From Pristionchus mayeri (Eukaryota > Nematoda > Chromadorea > Rhabditida > Neodiplogasteridae), in NCBI GenBank assembly GCA_036245805.1, contig BTRK01000002.1, positions 744,001-808,000 on the forward strand: a stretch of 64,000 nt of DNA, given 5' to 3'. The position numbers were made by a program, and so were the translations under genes. Below the pieces are notes generated by a model that saw only the letters and a list, made by a program, of their open reading frames with translations, made no database searches and was not told where the DNA came from. Below, piece after piece: positions 36,281 through 45,694 of this stretch (position 1 is the first letter of the stretch; each line of letters opens with the position of its first letter).

Positions 36281-36905
36281 GTTAAAAATCGCGCAAAGAT
36301 CGGATCTTTGTCGAAAAGGGTGTTAAAAAAATTTGCAAAGATCGGATCTTTGTAACGAGTGGCATTTTATCCTACACGGAATACCCTGACGAATTGCTCT
36401 GGGTTACTGTAGATCTGGCCATTGAAGGCCGCCAGCTTCCGAGGCGATCTTTATCGATTTCCTATATTTCTTTCTCCTTTTCCGCGAAAATTTTTGTTCA
36501 CGCGAGTTCTTACTATGATCCCACTGACTAGGACAAGTGCTGCCCCCATTTTGATTGCCGGAATCATAGTTTAAAGTACTCAACTTTTAAGTTGTTGCGG
36601 ATTTGGACAGTTTTACTTGCTGTTGCTGTGATATCCACCTTAAATTATGGTTTATTAGCTTACGCACTATTGCTTCCACGTTCATTGATTAGCCTAATAT
36701 TATCTTTAAGCTGCTCTACCTTGCACTCGAAGCGCGCCGCGACTTCCTTTCGAGGAGCAAGCGGTGAGTACTCACTTATTTCCATTCTTTATATTTTTCT
36801 TTATTAAAATACTGTAAATATCGATGTCCTTCTCGGTTTTACGCAACCCTGGCATGCTTCCCCTTGTGCCAACTAGCTATTGCGTATAAATTACGTGGGT
36901 ATCTA
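36281..36905. repeat. left terminal inverted repeat of the Harbinger element
   Basis: About 625 bp, near-identical inverse of 40661-41292. It may also contain the first exon of the accessory gene: a GTGAGT donor follows GAGCAAGCG near 36763. Confidence 0.9.
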
Positions 36906-37054
36906 GGAAGGAGAAGATAATGGACTCGAAGTTCAACTAATTGGTGGTGTAAGTACTGACTTGTTGCACTTTAAAAAAATGTTTGTTAATATCTTTGAAC
37001 GCTCTATTTATACGATTTAAATAAATATTTTGAATTATGACACTTTTTTTCAGT

Positions 37055-38293
37055 GGAGGGACATTCCCGATGAGGTAATGAAGAAATTGATCGAGGAAAT
37101 CGAAGTGACGGAGTGTTTATGGAAGAAGTCTAACGCTCTTTACAAGAATGTGGCAGTGAAGGAGCGAATATGGAGGGAGTTGGAGGATCAGTTCGGCCTA
37201 GAAAGTGAGTTGCGTTATTTTATAAGCTTAGTTGCATAACTCTGGCACTCTTTAGAAATATTTAGCGAATATAATCTCTTAGAGTTGGTGAACTGTCGAT
37301 AGTCCCTTTACTGACCAAGTTTAAAGAATCGTTGGGTGGGAATCGAATCTGCATCATCTGATCGCTTTGGCAGCTGATATATCGCTGAGCTATGCTGTTT
37401 CCTACCCTCTAGCGCTATGATCTTTGGAGGGTTGGCTAGGTCTATGACAGCGTCAAAAGTTCAAATTTGCTGACACTCCTTCTTTAAGCCGTAATCCACA
37501 TGTAATGTCGTGTTATACGTAGCACCACTAATAACTTCGTTGATTTGTGCATATTGGCGCATTCTTCAGGGGGCGTTGCTGCGAGCACTCTAAAGAGGCT
37601 GAAGGAAGCATTTGCTGCTTCAACCTCAAAAGATGACCTCTCGTCGGGATCTGCTTGCCCATCTCCCAGAAGGAAGAAGGAATTCAAGTTCAAGGATAAT
37701 CGTATGTTTCTGAAGAGTGCCGTACCTCAAACTAAGTGAGCATTTTGGAGTCATTCCTGGACGCATAAATTTAGATAATCACTTGTTATATTTCCAGCAA
37801 GCGGAAGTCGTCTACAGTTGCACAGCAGGACGAAGAAGATTGGGGAAGTTCCGATGAAGAAGTTGTCGGAATTCCAATCAAGAAAGAATTGAGTGAAGGA
37901 ACAAAAAAAACGCGTGAGATTTTTTTTGTACTGTTTGTTTTGTTCTTTAGAAGGAATATTACAAATAAAGATAATCAGCATGCGATTTCTATTATTAGGG
38001 CGATCAATTATTTTGCAGTTACACACATCGGACCAATCATAGCCAAGGAGGGAGGAGAGCCTTTCGTAAAAACAAGCAGGATGAAGAAGCAGAAGAAGGA
38101 TTCAAGTATCGATGACCTGCTAAGTGAGAATTTCCATCAGATTGAAAGTGTAATGACATTGATTAGAAATAAGGAATCTTCATCATCCTCTCACACCGAT
38201 ATACATTCTAAACTAGATCAATGTTTATCTAGGATTCCCTCTAGATTCATCGATGATTTTAAACTTGATGTTTATGCTAGTCTCACTTCTTAA
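37055..38293 (+). CDS. Harbinger accessory protein with a MADF-like domain
   Basis: Four exons can be joined: 37055-37204 (first exon end ..QFGLE), 37570-37736, 37799-37915 and 38019-38293; an upstream exon in the terminal repeat is likely. The N-terminal part (DEVMKKLIEEIEVTECLWKK, then SNALYKNVAVKERIWRELED) fits the MADF/Myb-SANT-like DNA-binding fold. This is followed by a basic stretch (SPRRKKEFKFK), an acidic stretch (QQDEEDWGSSDEE), a second basic patch (SRMKKQKKDSS) and a helical C-terminus ending LDVYASLTS. In PIF/Harbinger elements the partner protein helps nuclear import and end binding of the transposase. The reading frame after the TAA continues in frame for 67 codons of Pro/Tyr-rich sequence. 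Convergent with the transposase gene. Confidence 0.75.
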
Positions 38294-38497
38294 ACTAAGA
38301 AATATTGTGAGCCCGCCCCTTCAATGTACCCCTCCCCTGCTCTTTCTTCCCAATTCCCATTTCCATATCCACCGTTTGGCCATCACCCTAATCCTTACCC
38401 TCCTATTTACCAGAATGCCGCTTACCCTCCACCGAATCAAGCCCCATCAGCTAACCCGCCTCAAACATTTGATAATCCACTCCATTACCTGCCTTGA
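38294..38497 (+). other. in-frame Pro/Tyr-rich extension beyond the TAA of the accessory gene
   Basis: Directly after the TAA at 38291-38293 the same frame stays open to TGA at 38495-38497. It reads as low-complexity coding sequence (PAPSMYPSPALSSQ, PFPYPPFGHHPNPYPPIYQ, ending NPLHYLP). It is either an extension lost by a nonsense change, one reached by readthrough, or a separate exon. Confidence 0.5.
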
Positions 38498-38581
38498 TTG
38501 TTGGTATTGTCTGCTAAGAGCAAATTTCTCGTTGTAAATTGAAAGTTGTTTTGTGTCTGAACAATTTCGATAAACATGAAT

Positions 38582-39724
38582 TCATTTATTCTGAATGGGA
38601 AATTCTGAATTGAAATAAGTGAACAAGTAATATATTTGCTCTGATTCATTAAATGAACAATTTGCATATTTTGGACTATTCAGAGGGTAATCCACAGTAT
38701 CGATCATTAAATTGTGAACAATGGCAAGGGAATATATGATATTAGTACAATTTTGAATTTCTAAGTCAAGAGGGCGTAACAATAGTCTGAACTTATTCTT
38801 GAGCATTCCAAATGCATTTTCTACAACACGACGAGAGCGAGAAATTCGATAGTTGAAAACATTGATGTTGGTCACTTTAACGGGGTCGGGGTTCAGATTA
38901 GACAACGTAGACTTTAATTCAGGTAATGGTTTGATTATGTGTATGCTACTGGGGAAAGCGTTGTCCGCTAAAAAAAATGAATGCACTGCCTTAGATCCTA
39001 GAAGTGGGATGATGGGAGGAGGGAGATTGAGAGAATTAGATATAAGCGACTTATAGAAGTTGGTAGATTTGAAAATGTTGGAATCATGCATACTCCCTGC
39101 AGATCCAACATCTAAATACAAGAATCTACCAAAACTGTCAGACACTGCCATACCAACTAAAGAAAAGTAAGATTTGTAATTAAAATATACAGAACCACTA
39201 TTAGGGGGACATTTTAAAGTGAAGTGACATCCATCAATACAACCAAAGGCAGGGCATTGGGTACGAATAACAAACGCTTGCCTAATGAGAAGCCAATCAG
39301 ATACAGAATGAGGAAGGGCAATAGCATGTGAAAGTTTGGAAGAAATTTTAGTAGAAATAACGCAAAAGTAATGGCTTAAGTCACGCAAATTCACACCGAA
39401 AGTCCTAGATATAGCACGAATATGCATACCTGACTGGCAATATATGAAATATAAATAAAGAAAATGGACATCGGAAAGTGATTTATGCTTTCTAGGGGAA
39501 AGAGGAGAAATTGAGGAAGCGATTTGATCGAATACTTGAATAGATACTCCTGTAGACTCACGAAATAAATGAGGAAATAGCCTATTCTCACTATAACTAA
39601 GCTTGAAACGGGCAACTTGGTATTTTCGCATGGTCATGATACACCTCCTTTCATCCCTTCTCTTCTTATCTAGCAAGAGTAGTTTCCTCCGCTGCAGAAG
39701 AAGAAGAAGTAGAACTCGATTCAT
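38582..39724 (-). CDS. PIF/Harbinger DDE transposase
   Basis: Uninterrupted 380-codon frame. The C-terminal two thirds match the Harbinger nuclease (DDE_Tnp_4 type). Visible blocks: a helix-turn-helix-like region (GMHIRAISRTFGVNLRDLSHYF, about residues 98-119); the first catalytic Asp in GCIDGCHFTLKCP (about 180); the second in LDVGSAGSMHDSNIF (about 223); LADNAFP (about 270); and the Glu in SRRVVENAFGMLKNKFRLLL (about 325). It catalyses cut-and-paste transposition. The true start may be the in-frame MTMRKYQV (about residue 30). A short acidic/Ser frame just upstream (MDEHESSSTSSSSAAEETT) suggests a 5' exon. No stop or frameshift is seen, so the protein may be active. Confidence 0.92.
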   Translation of the reverse strand: MNRVLLLLLLQRRKLLLLDKKRRDERRCIMTMRKYQVARFKLSYSENRLFPHLFRESTGVSIQVFDQIASSISPLSPRKHKSLSDVHFLYLYFIYCQSGMHIRAISRTFGVNLRDLSHYFCVISTKISSKLSHAIALPHSVSDWLLIRQAFVIRTQCPAFGCIDGCHFTLKCPPNSGSVYFNYKSYFSLVGMAVSDSFGRFLYLDVGSAGSMHDSNIFKSTNFYKSLISNSLNLPPPIIPLLGSKAVHSFFLADNAFPSSIHIIKPLPELKSTLSNLNPDPVKVTNINVFNYRISRSRRVVENAFGMLKNKFRLLLRPLDLEIQNCTNIIYSLAIVHNLMIDTVDYPLNSPKYANCSFNESEQIYYLFTYFNSEFPIQNK

Positions 39725-40000
39725 GTTCGTCCATTATCAATTTCTTGTTGCTTCTGCAAGATATAGCAATAAATAATATTCAGCTAACAGCTAATAAGGT
39801 ACAATAGGTCGTGAGTACAACGAGCACTATGCCAAGGATGATTAAAACTCAGAAGGAGAACTATATTTGCAGTCATAGGTGATCACGCCGCCGGCGACAG
39901 GGGGTGCTGCGCATCGACGCACCGTGCGTCTGTGCGCAAGCATGGTCATGGTAAAAATCGATGGTAGGTTATGGTAAGTCAAGACTAACTACCGTACCCA

Positions 40001-40420
40001 ATCGATAGTACAGTACCCCTGATACCGTATACCTCTACCGTAACCCCGATTATCGCAAACTAACTTTATTTTTTTTTAAAGTCTTGGTATCGTGCGCAAT
40101 CGATTCTACAGTACCCAAGTAACATTTTTTTCTAAATATGTCAATCATTTTTCGAATAATCCAAAATTGATCATAAACTGATTATACAGTAATATTTTAG
40201 GTTACTTTAAAATTTTTTTTTTATGCACGATTTTGGATTTTTAGAAAAAAATGTTTGATCCAAGGAACTGGATCTGACCCGAGGAACTGGGTTACGGTAG
40301 TTACTTGGGTACTGTAGAATCGATTGCGCACGATACCAAGACTTTTTTAAAAATAAAGTTAGTTTGCGATAATCGGGGGTTACGGTAGTGGTATACGGTA
40401 TCAGGGGGTACTGTACTATT
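40001..40420. mobile_element. foldback element nested in the Harbinger transposon
   Basis: Arms of roughly 110 bp (AGTACAGTACCCCTGATACC..TTGGTATCGTGCGCAATCG and inverse) flank an AT-rich centre. The Harbinger inner sequence resumes at its right edge as a partial repeat. Confidence 0.75.
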
Positions 40421-40421
40421 A

Positions 40422-40600
40422 GGTAGATACCCACGTAATTTATACGCAATAGCTAGTTGGCACAAGGGGAAGCATGCCAGGGTTGCGTAAAACCGAGAAG
40501 GACATCGATATTTACAGTATTTTAATAAAGAAAAATATAAAGGATGGAAATAAGTGAGTACTCACCGCTTGCTCCTCGACGAGAAGCCGCTGACGACCTC
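40422..40600. repeat. extra direct copy of the inner part of the right Harbinger terminal repeat
   Basis: Starts GGTAGATACCCACGTAATTT exactly like 40660 onward and runs to the GCTTGCTCCTCG stretch, then diverges. The right end is therefore partly duplicated, separated by a short GC-rich segment (40601-40658). Confidence 0.8.
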
Positions 40601-41574
40601 GCAGAAGGTTCTCCGCACGTCGGAAGCACGCGAGAGTGCTGCAACACGCGTGATATTTGGTAGATACCCACGTAATTTATACGCAATAGCTAGTTGGCAC
40701 AAGGGGAAGCATGCCAGGGTTGCGTAAAACCGAGAAGGACATCGATATTTACAGTATTTTAAAAAAGAAAAATATAAAGGATGGAAATAAGTGAGTACTC
40801 ACCGCTTGCTCCTCGAAAGGAAGTCGCGGCGCGCTTCGAGTGCAAGGTAGAGCAGCTTAAAGATAATATTAGGCTAATCAATGAACGTGGAAGCAATTAG
40901 ATATAGTGCGTAAGCTAATAAACCATAATTTAAGGTGGATATCACAGCAACAGCAAGTAAAACTGTCCAAATCCGCAACAACTTAAAAGTTGAGTACTTT
41001 AAACTATGATTCCGGCAATCAAAATGGGGGCAGCACTTGTCCTAGTCAGTGGGATCATAGTAAGAACTCGCGTGAACAAAAATTTTCGCGGAAAAGGAGA
41101 AAGAAACAAAGGAAATCGATAAAGATCGCCTCGGAAGCTGGCGGCCTTCAATGGCCAGATCTACAGTAACCCAGAGCAATTCGTAAGGGTATTCCGTGTA
41201 GGTTAAAATGCCACTCATTACAAAGATCCGATCTTTGCAAATTTTTTTAACACCCTTTTCGACAAAGATCCGATCTTTGCGCGATTTTTAACGCCACATG
41301 AGAAGGCGGCTCCGTTGTTTTCCTGGTTGCTCTCTCACCCTTACTCCTAAGGACGAGGGTGACAAATAACTTATTAACGACGATGATGAGTTCACCGAAA
41401 TGAGAAGAAAAGCCCACTTTCTAAACATGCAGCAGATGTACCTCGTTTTTTTTGCACTGAATAATACCTTTTTGTGATAGCGTTACAATTTAATTCTGTT
41501 TAAAAACGTTTATATACGGTATTTGTCATTGCTAAATGCGCACATATTGATGACGTGAGCAAATCTACATTTAA

Positions 41575-41622
41575 GGGCAGAGCGTGAGCAGGAATCCGGT
41601 GTCTAGGGCCACGTGTGCGGTC
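41575..41622. repeat. one of an inverted pair flanking the 41.6-45.4 kb locus
   Basis: About 48 bp (GGGCAGAGCGTGAGCAGG..ATCCGGTGTC..GGGCCACGTGTGCGG) recur inverted at 45357-45407 with about 80% identity by eye. Could be the ends of an old element or a local inverted duplication. Confidence 0.55.
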
Positions 41623-41963
41623 TGAAAGAATATTGTCATTGCTATTCGAATACTATGGTATTTGAAATTTTTCAGCGGCATTGTCGAAATCAAAATAAAT
41701 GCAACACTTTTCTACATTTTCTATTTACTTTATTTCAAAATCTAAATAATAGAAAACTGGCCTGGTTAGCGACCGGATATCCATCAGATTCAACGCCGAA
41801 GCACGTGGAGTTAGTGCACGTGATTGTGGTCGAGGGGAGAATTCTGAAAATACGTATTTTAAATTCTAAAGAGCAGGAAGTGAATAAAGTTATTCTATGA
41901 TTATTGGACCAGCGCTCTGATAAATTTTCAGGCAAAACGCATAGAAGAAAACTGAACAAAATC

Positions 41964-44253
41964 TCACGTGTTCGGCTTGATCTGCATGCCAACGTTGAAG
42001 CCTTCTTTGACAGACACCATGTACTCAGTCCCGATGTTAGCAATGGCTGTGTTCCAGAACCACGCGCCAGTGGTACTGCTTGTCGCCGTCACTTTGTCTT
42101 TGGTGAATCTTTATTTTTTAAATTTATTTGTTGTTATTGTTATATTTTTTTGAATATCATTAACAGTAAAGGAAAGGTAAAAAGGGTAAAGGTGCAGCTA
42201 CATCAAGAGATTTTACAGTCGTAAACGACTACGCTGGGTACTGCTAGAACTGCGTAACCCTGCTGTACAAAGTACTAGGGACCGTCACCTTTCGCGATAG
42301 CATTATTGACGAAATAATACAAGAATTGAAAAGTTTGAAGAACCTGTAGAAGTGGCCCATCTTGACGAACCAGCTCGTGGTGGACGTGACGCCCGGCTGA
42401 AGATCTTCTACCTTCGCGACTCCACCAGGAGTTTGACTGGGATGAGTGAGGTACACCTGCAAATAATTGGGCACTTCTTCGATATTTGGCCCACCCCTTC
42501 CTCCCCTACCCCCACTCATTGCTAGGTATCTCTCCCTGATCTCTCCCTGAAATATCGAAGAAGTGCCAATAATTGTCCCTCAATGCTGTAATTCGGTGAA
42601 ATAACGTAACTCTATAACTTACAGTCGCGCCGGAAAGTCACCGTACACTTTTTGAATTTGTTGTATCTTTTTGCCCAGAAAATGCATCATTCTGGCACTC
42701 AGGTATGATGTACCAAATCCATCGGAGATTATTACCATGGTATTGCGGTATGACGTCATCGCATAGTTATTGCGTAGTGATGACGCAATCAATCTGCACT
42801 TTTTCAAAACGGCATTATTCTTACATAGATTTTTTCCTGTTCGCCATACTTTCTGCGATTGGAGATATGACCGAGGCCTACCCAGAATAAATTTTTGAAG
42901 GTGCTGCTCGGTCGCACATTTGCTGCAGCGAAGCTGCAAAAAAAGGATCTGAAATTCGGAACTCGGCTTCTAGAGTAGATAGAGACCCGTTCAAAGCATC
43001 AAAATGATCGCCATCATGAGTACACATGATCCTGAGAATATGAATACGATATCTCATAATTTGCCCTCAGGGCATTAAAAAATCACTTTTTTGCATGACC
43101 ATTATTTGGACATCCATAACTTTACGGAAAAGTTTAGTAAAAATCTGATTTTTATCTGATAATGTTCAAAATGTATTGAAGAACTCAATTCCAACTTTTT
43201 AGAGCGTTTGGATATCTTTCCAGCCCGCGGTGTGCGTTTTTTGGAGGTATACTAGGGTCGGGAAACACCCTGTTTACGCACTCTCGTCGCCTGCACTCTC
43301 TCGCCCATAGGGGTAAACAAGGTGTTTCCCGACCCTAGTATACCTCGTAAAAACGCACGCCGCGGGCCGGAAAGTTATCCAAACAGTCTAAAAAGTCACA
43401 TCTTTAATATATTTTGAACATTCTCACATAAAGAATTTTCCAAAAACTACCCATAAAGTTATGAATGTCCAAAAATGAGCAAGCATAAACGTGATTCTTA
43501 GGTGCCCTGAGGGCAAATGTTAACCGATCGTTTTCTTATTCTCTGCAATTGTGAAGACGATCATTCAGATGCTTCGAACGAGTCTCTATCTACTCTAGAA
43601 GCCGAGTTCCGAATTTCAGATCCTGTTTTTGCAGCTTCGCTGCAGCAAATGTGCGACCGAGCAGCACCTTCAAAAATTTATTCTGGGTAGGCCTCGGTCA
43701 TATCTCCAATCGCAGAAAGTATGGCGAACAGGAAAAAATCTATGTAAGAATAATGCCGTTTTGAAAAAGTGCAGATTGATTGCGTCATCACTACGCAATA
43801 ACTATGCGATGACGTCATACCGTAATACCATGGTCATAATCTCCGATGGATTTGGTACATCATACCTGAGTGCCAGAATGATGCATTTCCTGGGCAAAAA
43901 GATACAACAAATTCAAAAAGTGTACGGTGACTTTCCGGCGCGACTGTATATCCTCCGTATGAGGAGAGTCAATTATCTGTACGATCATACTATCAATTAT
44001 TCGTATCTCGTTGCGCTTTTCGGGCGTAGATAAAATATACATAATAAATTTCCATTCATGATGTCCTAGCCTCACCCTTTCCTCAAGCCCTTCTCTCTAC
44101 CGTATGATGTTGTGGTGCAAGGAACTATGATGCGCACAATACAAAATAAATTAACTAAATGAGTACCTCCGCTCTCTCGGTGCAGTTGTTCTTGATCTTG
44201 AGAGTGAAGCAGTGGGCCGAGACGGCGAGCAGCAGTACTAGGAGCAGGCGCAT
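41964..44253 (-). CDS. small secreted protein, 114 aa, unknown family
   Basis: Three exons: 44167-44253, 42344-42456 and 41964-42108, in phase, ending TGA. A signal peptide is clear (MRLLLVLLLAVSAHC). The mature part begins FTLKIKNNCTERAEVYLTHP, continues with QPGVTSTTSWFVKMGHFY and KDKVTATSSTTGAWFWNTA, and ends NVGMQIKPNT. The FTLKIKNNC start recalls the first strand of thaumatin-like proteins, but the protein is much shorter and lacks their many cysteines, so no family is claimed. It looks like a small extracellular beta-sandwich. The 1.7-kb first intron holds a 1.3-kb palindromic transposon and a MITE next to the acceptor; intron 2 holds a SINE fragment. A TATA box lies about 35 bp upstream of the ATG. 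Confidence 0.75.
42172..42296 (-). repeat. 5'-truncated SINE copy
   Basis: Matches the body and 3' tail of the SINE at 59656-60047 (GGTAAAGGTGCAGC, TTTTACAGTCGT, ACGACTACGCT, CACCTTTCGCGA) but lacks the tRNA-like head. It lies in intron 2 of the 114-aa secreted protein gene. Confidence 0.75.
42470..42567. mobile_element. 98-bp foldback MITE (GGCACTTCTT family) beside a splice acceptor
   Basis: Ends GGCACTTCTTCGATATTTGG and ATATCGAAGAAGTGCC. Perfect 8-bp target duplication AATAATTG at 42462-42469 and 42568-42575. Same family as 15017-15179. The exon-2 acceptor of the host gene is only a few bases away (exon from 42456). Confidence 0.9.
42622..43946. mobile_element. 1,325-bp palindromic Tc1/mariner-type foldback element
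   Basis: Begins CAGTCGCGCCGGAAAGTCAC and ends with the inverse, bordered by TA on both sides (42620-42621, 43947-43948), as expected for Tc1/mariner insertion. The arms are nearly identical and extend almost to the centre (43236-43345), where a further GGTATACTAGGGTCGGG inverted pair lies. Open frames of 106-134 codons inside it are mirror images of each other and only reflect the palindrome. Inserted in intron 1 of the secreted protein gene. Confidence 0.9.
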
Positions 44254-44287
44254 GATGACTCGATGGAGGCAATAGGACGGAGCGGGA

Positions 44288-44296
44288 CTTATATAG
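44288..44296 (-). promoter_or_regulatory. TATA box of the 114-aa secreted protein gene
   Basis: CTATATAAG on the minus strand, about 35-43 bases upstream of the ATG at 44253. This implies a very short 5' leader. Confidence 0.65.
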
Positions 44297-45694
44297 CACG
44301 CATGTTATTTGATACGATTTAATGGATTGACAAGTTCTGTCTAGAATTTTTATTCGCCTCTACATATTTTGTGCACTCCCTCTTCGGAATCGAGACTAGA
44401 TGGTACCATCCTTGTGTGTGATAATTCTTAGATCGCTTTGAGAGCACGTACAGACGAGACAGCGTCATCGTAATATCCCTTATCAATGACAGGGCTTTCA
44501 ATGATGATGCACCCCAGACACAATTACTGTCGCCTTCATGCCGACTAGAAACGAACCCGAAAGAGGTCGCTTTCTCCGATTGAGACAAGAGAAGCGAAAA
44601 CAGCCTTCGTAGACTAGACATTCAATCGTTCGATATTTCGTGTGATTTACAATCAAGTAAGTTAATGTAGTGCAGGGAAGAACTGAATTCACTTACTTGA
44701 TCTACACACATGGCTAGTTGAACATACAATATTCGCTAATTCTAGCTATCCCCAAGTTGTTGGCGCTGATTGGACTCTTCCATTTTACGGAATTGTCAGT
44801 CATACAACGATAGTCTTGCAGGAGATGCTTCAGAAATTGTTTGCTTCAGAAAGCTCCTAATTGTAAGATTGCATTTCTTCGTCTACTCATTTTTATCTCT
44901 GTCTGATAAGGCGACGCTCCCCTCTTCCTGGTTCGTTTGTCGTCGACGTAAATATGACAGAGAGCTGGTCTACAGTAAGACCTTGACAGCTCAGACATTG
45001 ATTAGGAATGTCACGGTCAGCAATGGTCTGACTCTCATTTTTCACACTGTGGAGGAAGCGAGAGTACATCTAAACAATAGAGAGTCAAACGAATACTCCT
45101 CACATCACATCTATACGTGCTGTAAAAGATCTGCATCTGATAAATATCAGGTTTTGATAGCCTGCATAGAGACTGTGCGATTTCTGGAGAGGTTTTTCGG
45201 AAGTCCAAACAACAAGGGACTATATAAATTCCGATCCGCATTACAACACTGAAGCCAAAAAATAAATGACAAATATTGATACTTTTCGTGTCATTTAGAT
45301 AATGTTTTTCGAAAAACATTGCAAACCTCCAAAACAAACTTTTTAAAAACTTTTTTAGGCCGCATATGTGGCCCCCGACACCGGATTTCTTCTCACACTC
45401 TGCTCTTAGGTGGATTCATTGGCTACAAAGTGTATGTTGATTCCTTCAGCATCGATAAAAACATGCAATTGAAATACAACATATAACGTTGCGTAGCATA
45501 TTAATTAACAGAACAGAAATTACCGAGAAGGATACAACGAGGTGCTAGGCGACTTTGAGTATTGGGCTATTATCATCAGTTGTGAAAACTCAATCTTACC
45601 AATTCCGATTTACTTATACTTACACTTTACCACCAGCTGCATATGGGAGATTTAAGGCCTTGAAGGCGTCGGAGAAGGGAGATCAGGAGGTATT
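44297..45694. other. intergenic, no supported gene
   Basis: A 160-codon frame at 44770-45252 (+) has no family resemblance and runs through a CTCTCTCG-type foldback remnant (45020-45090: GCAATGGTCTGACTCTC opposite GAGAGTC), so it is not called. The partner of the 41575 repeat is at 45357-45407. Confidence 0.45.

Larger units (their letters stand above)
36281..41292. mobile_element. PIF/Harbinger transposon, about 5.0 kb, apparently complete
   Basis: Bounded by long terminal inverted repeats, 36281-36905 and 40661-41292, with outer ends GTTAAAAATCGCGCAAAGATC and its complement. Inside are a DDE transposase (38582-39724, -) and a MADF-type DNA-binding accessory gene (37055-38293, +), the two-gene arrangement known for PIF/Harbinger. 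Each repeat carries two copies of the palindrome CAAAGATCGGATCTTTG close to the end, plausible transposase-binding sites. The target duplication could not be assigned with confidence. A foldback (40001-40420) and a partial copy of the inner right repeat (40422-40600) have been added on the right side. Confidence 0.88.

Noticed and set aside
42619..44033. Two identical 106-codon frames, inverted, starting MQLRCSKCATEQ
   Set aside because: They are the two arms of the TA-flanked palindrome; the frame is a by-product of the repeat.
44770..45252. 160-codon open frame on the + strand
   Set aside because: No family resemblance and no splice context. It runs through a foldback repeat remnant, so chance openness is likelier.
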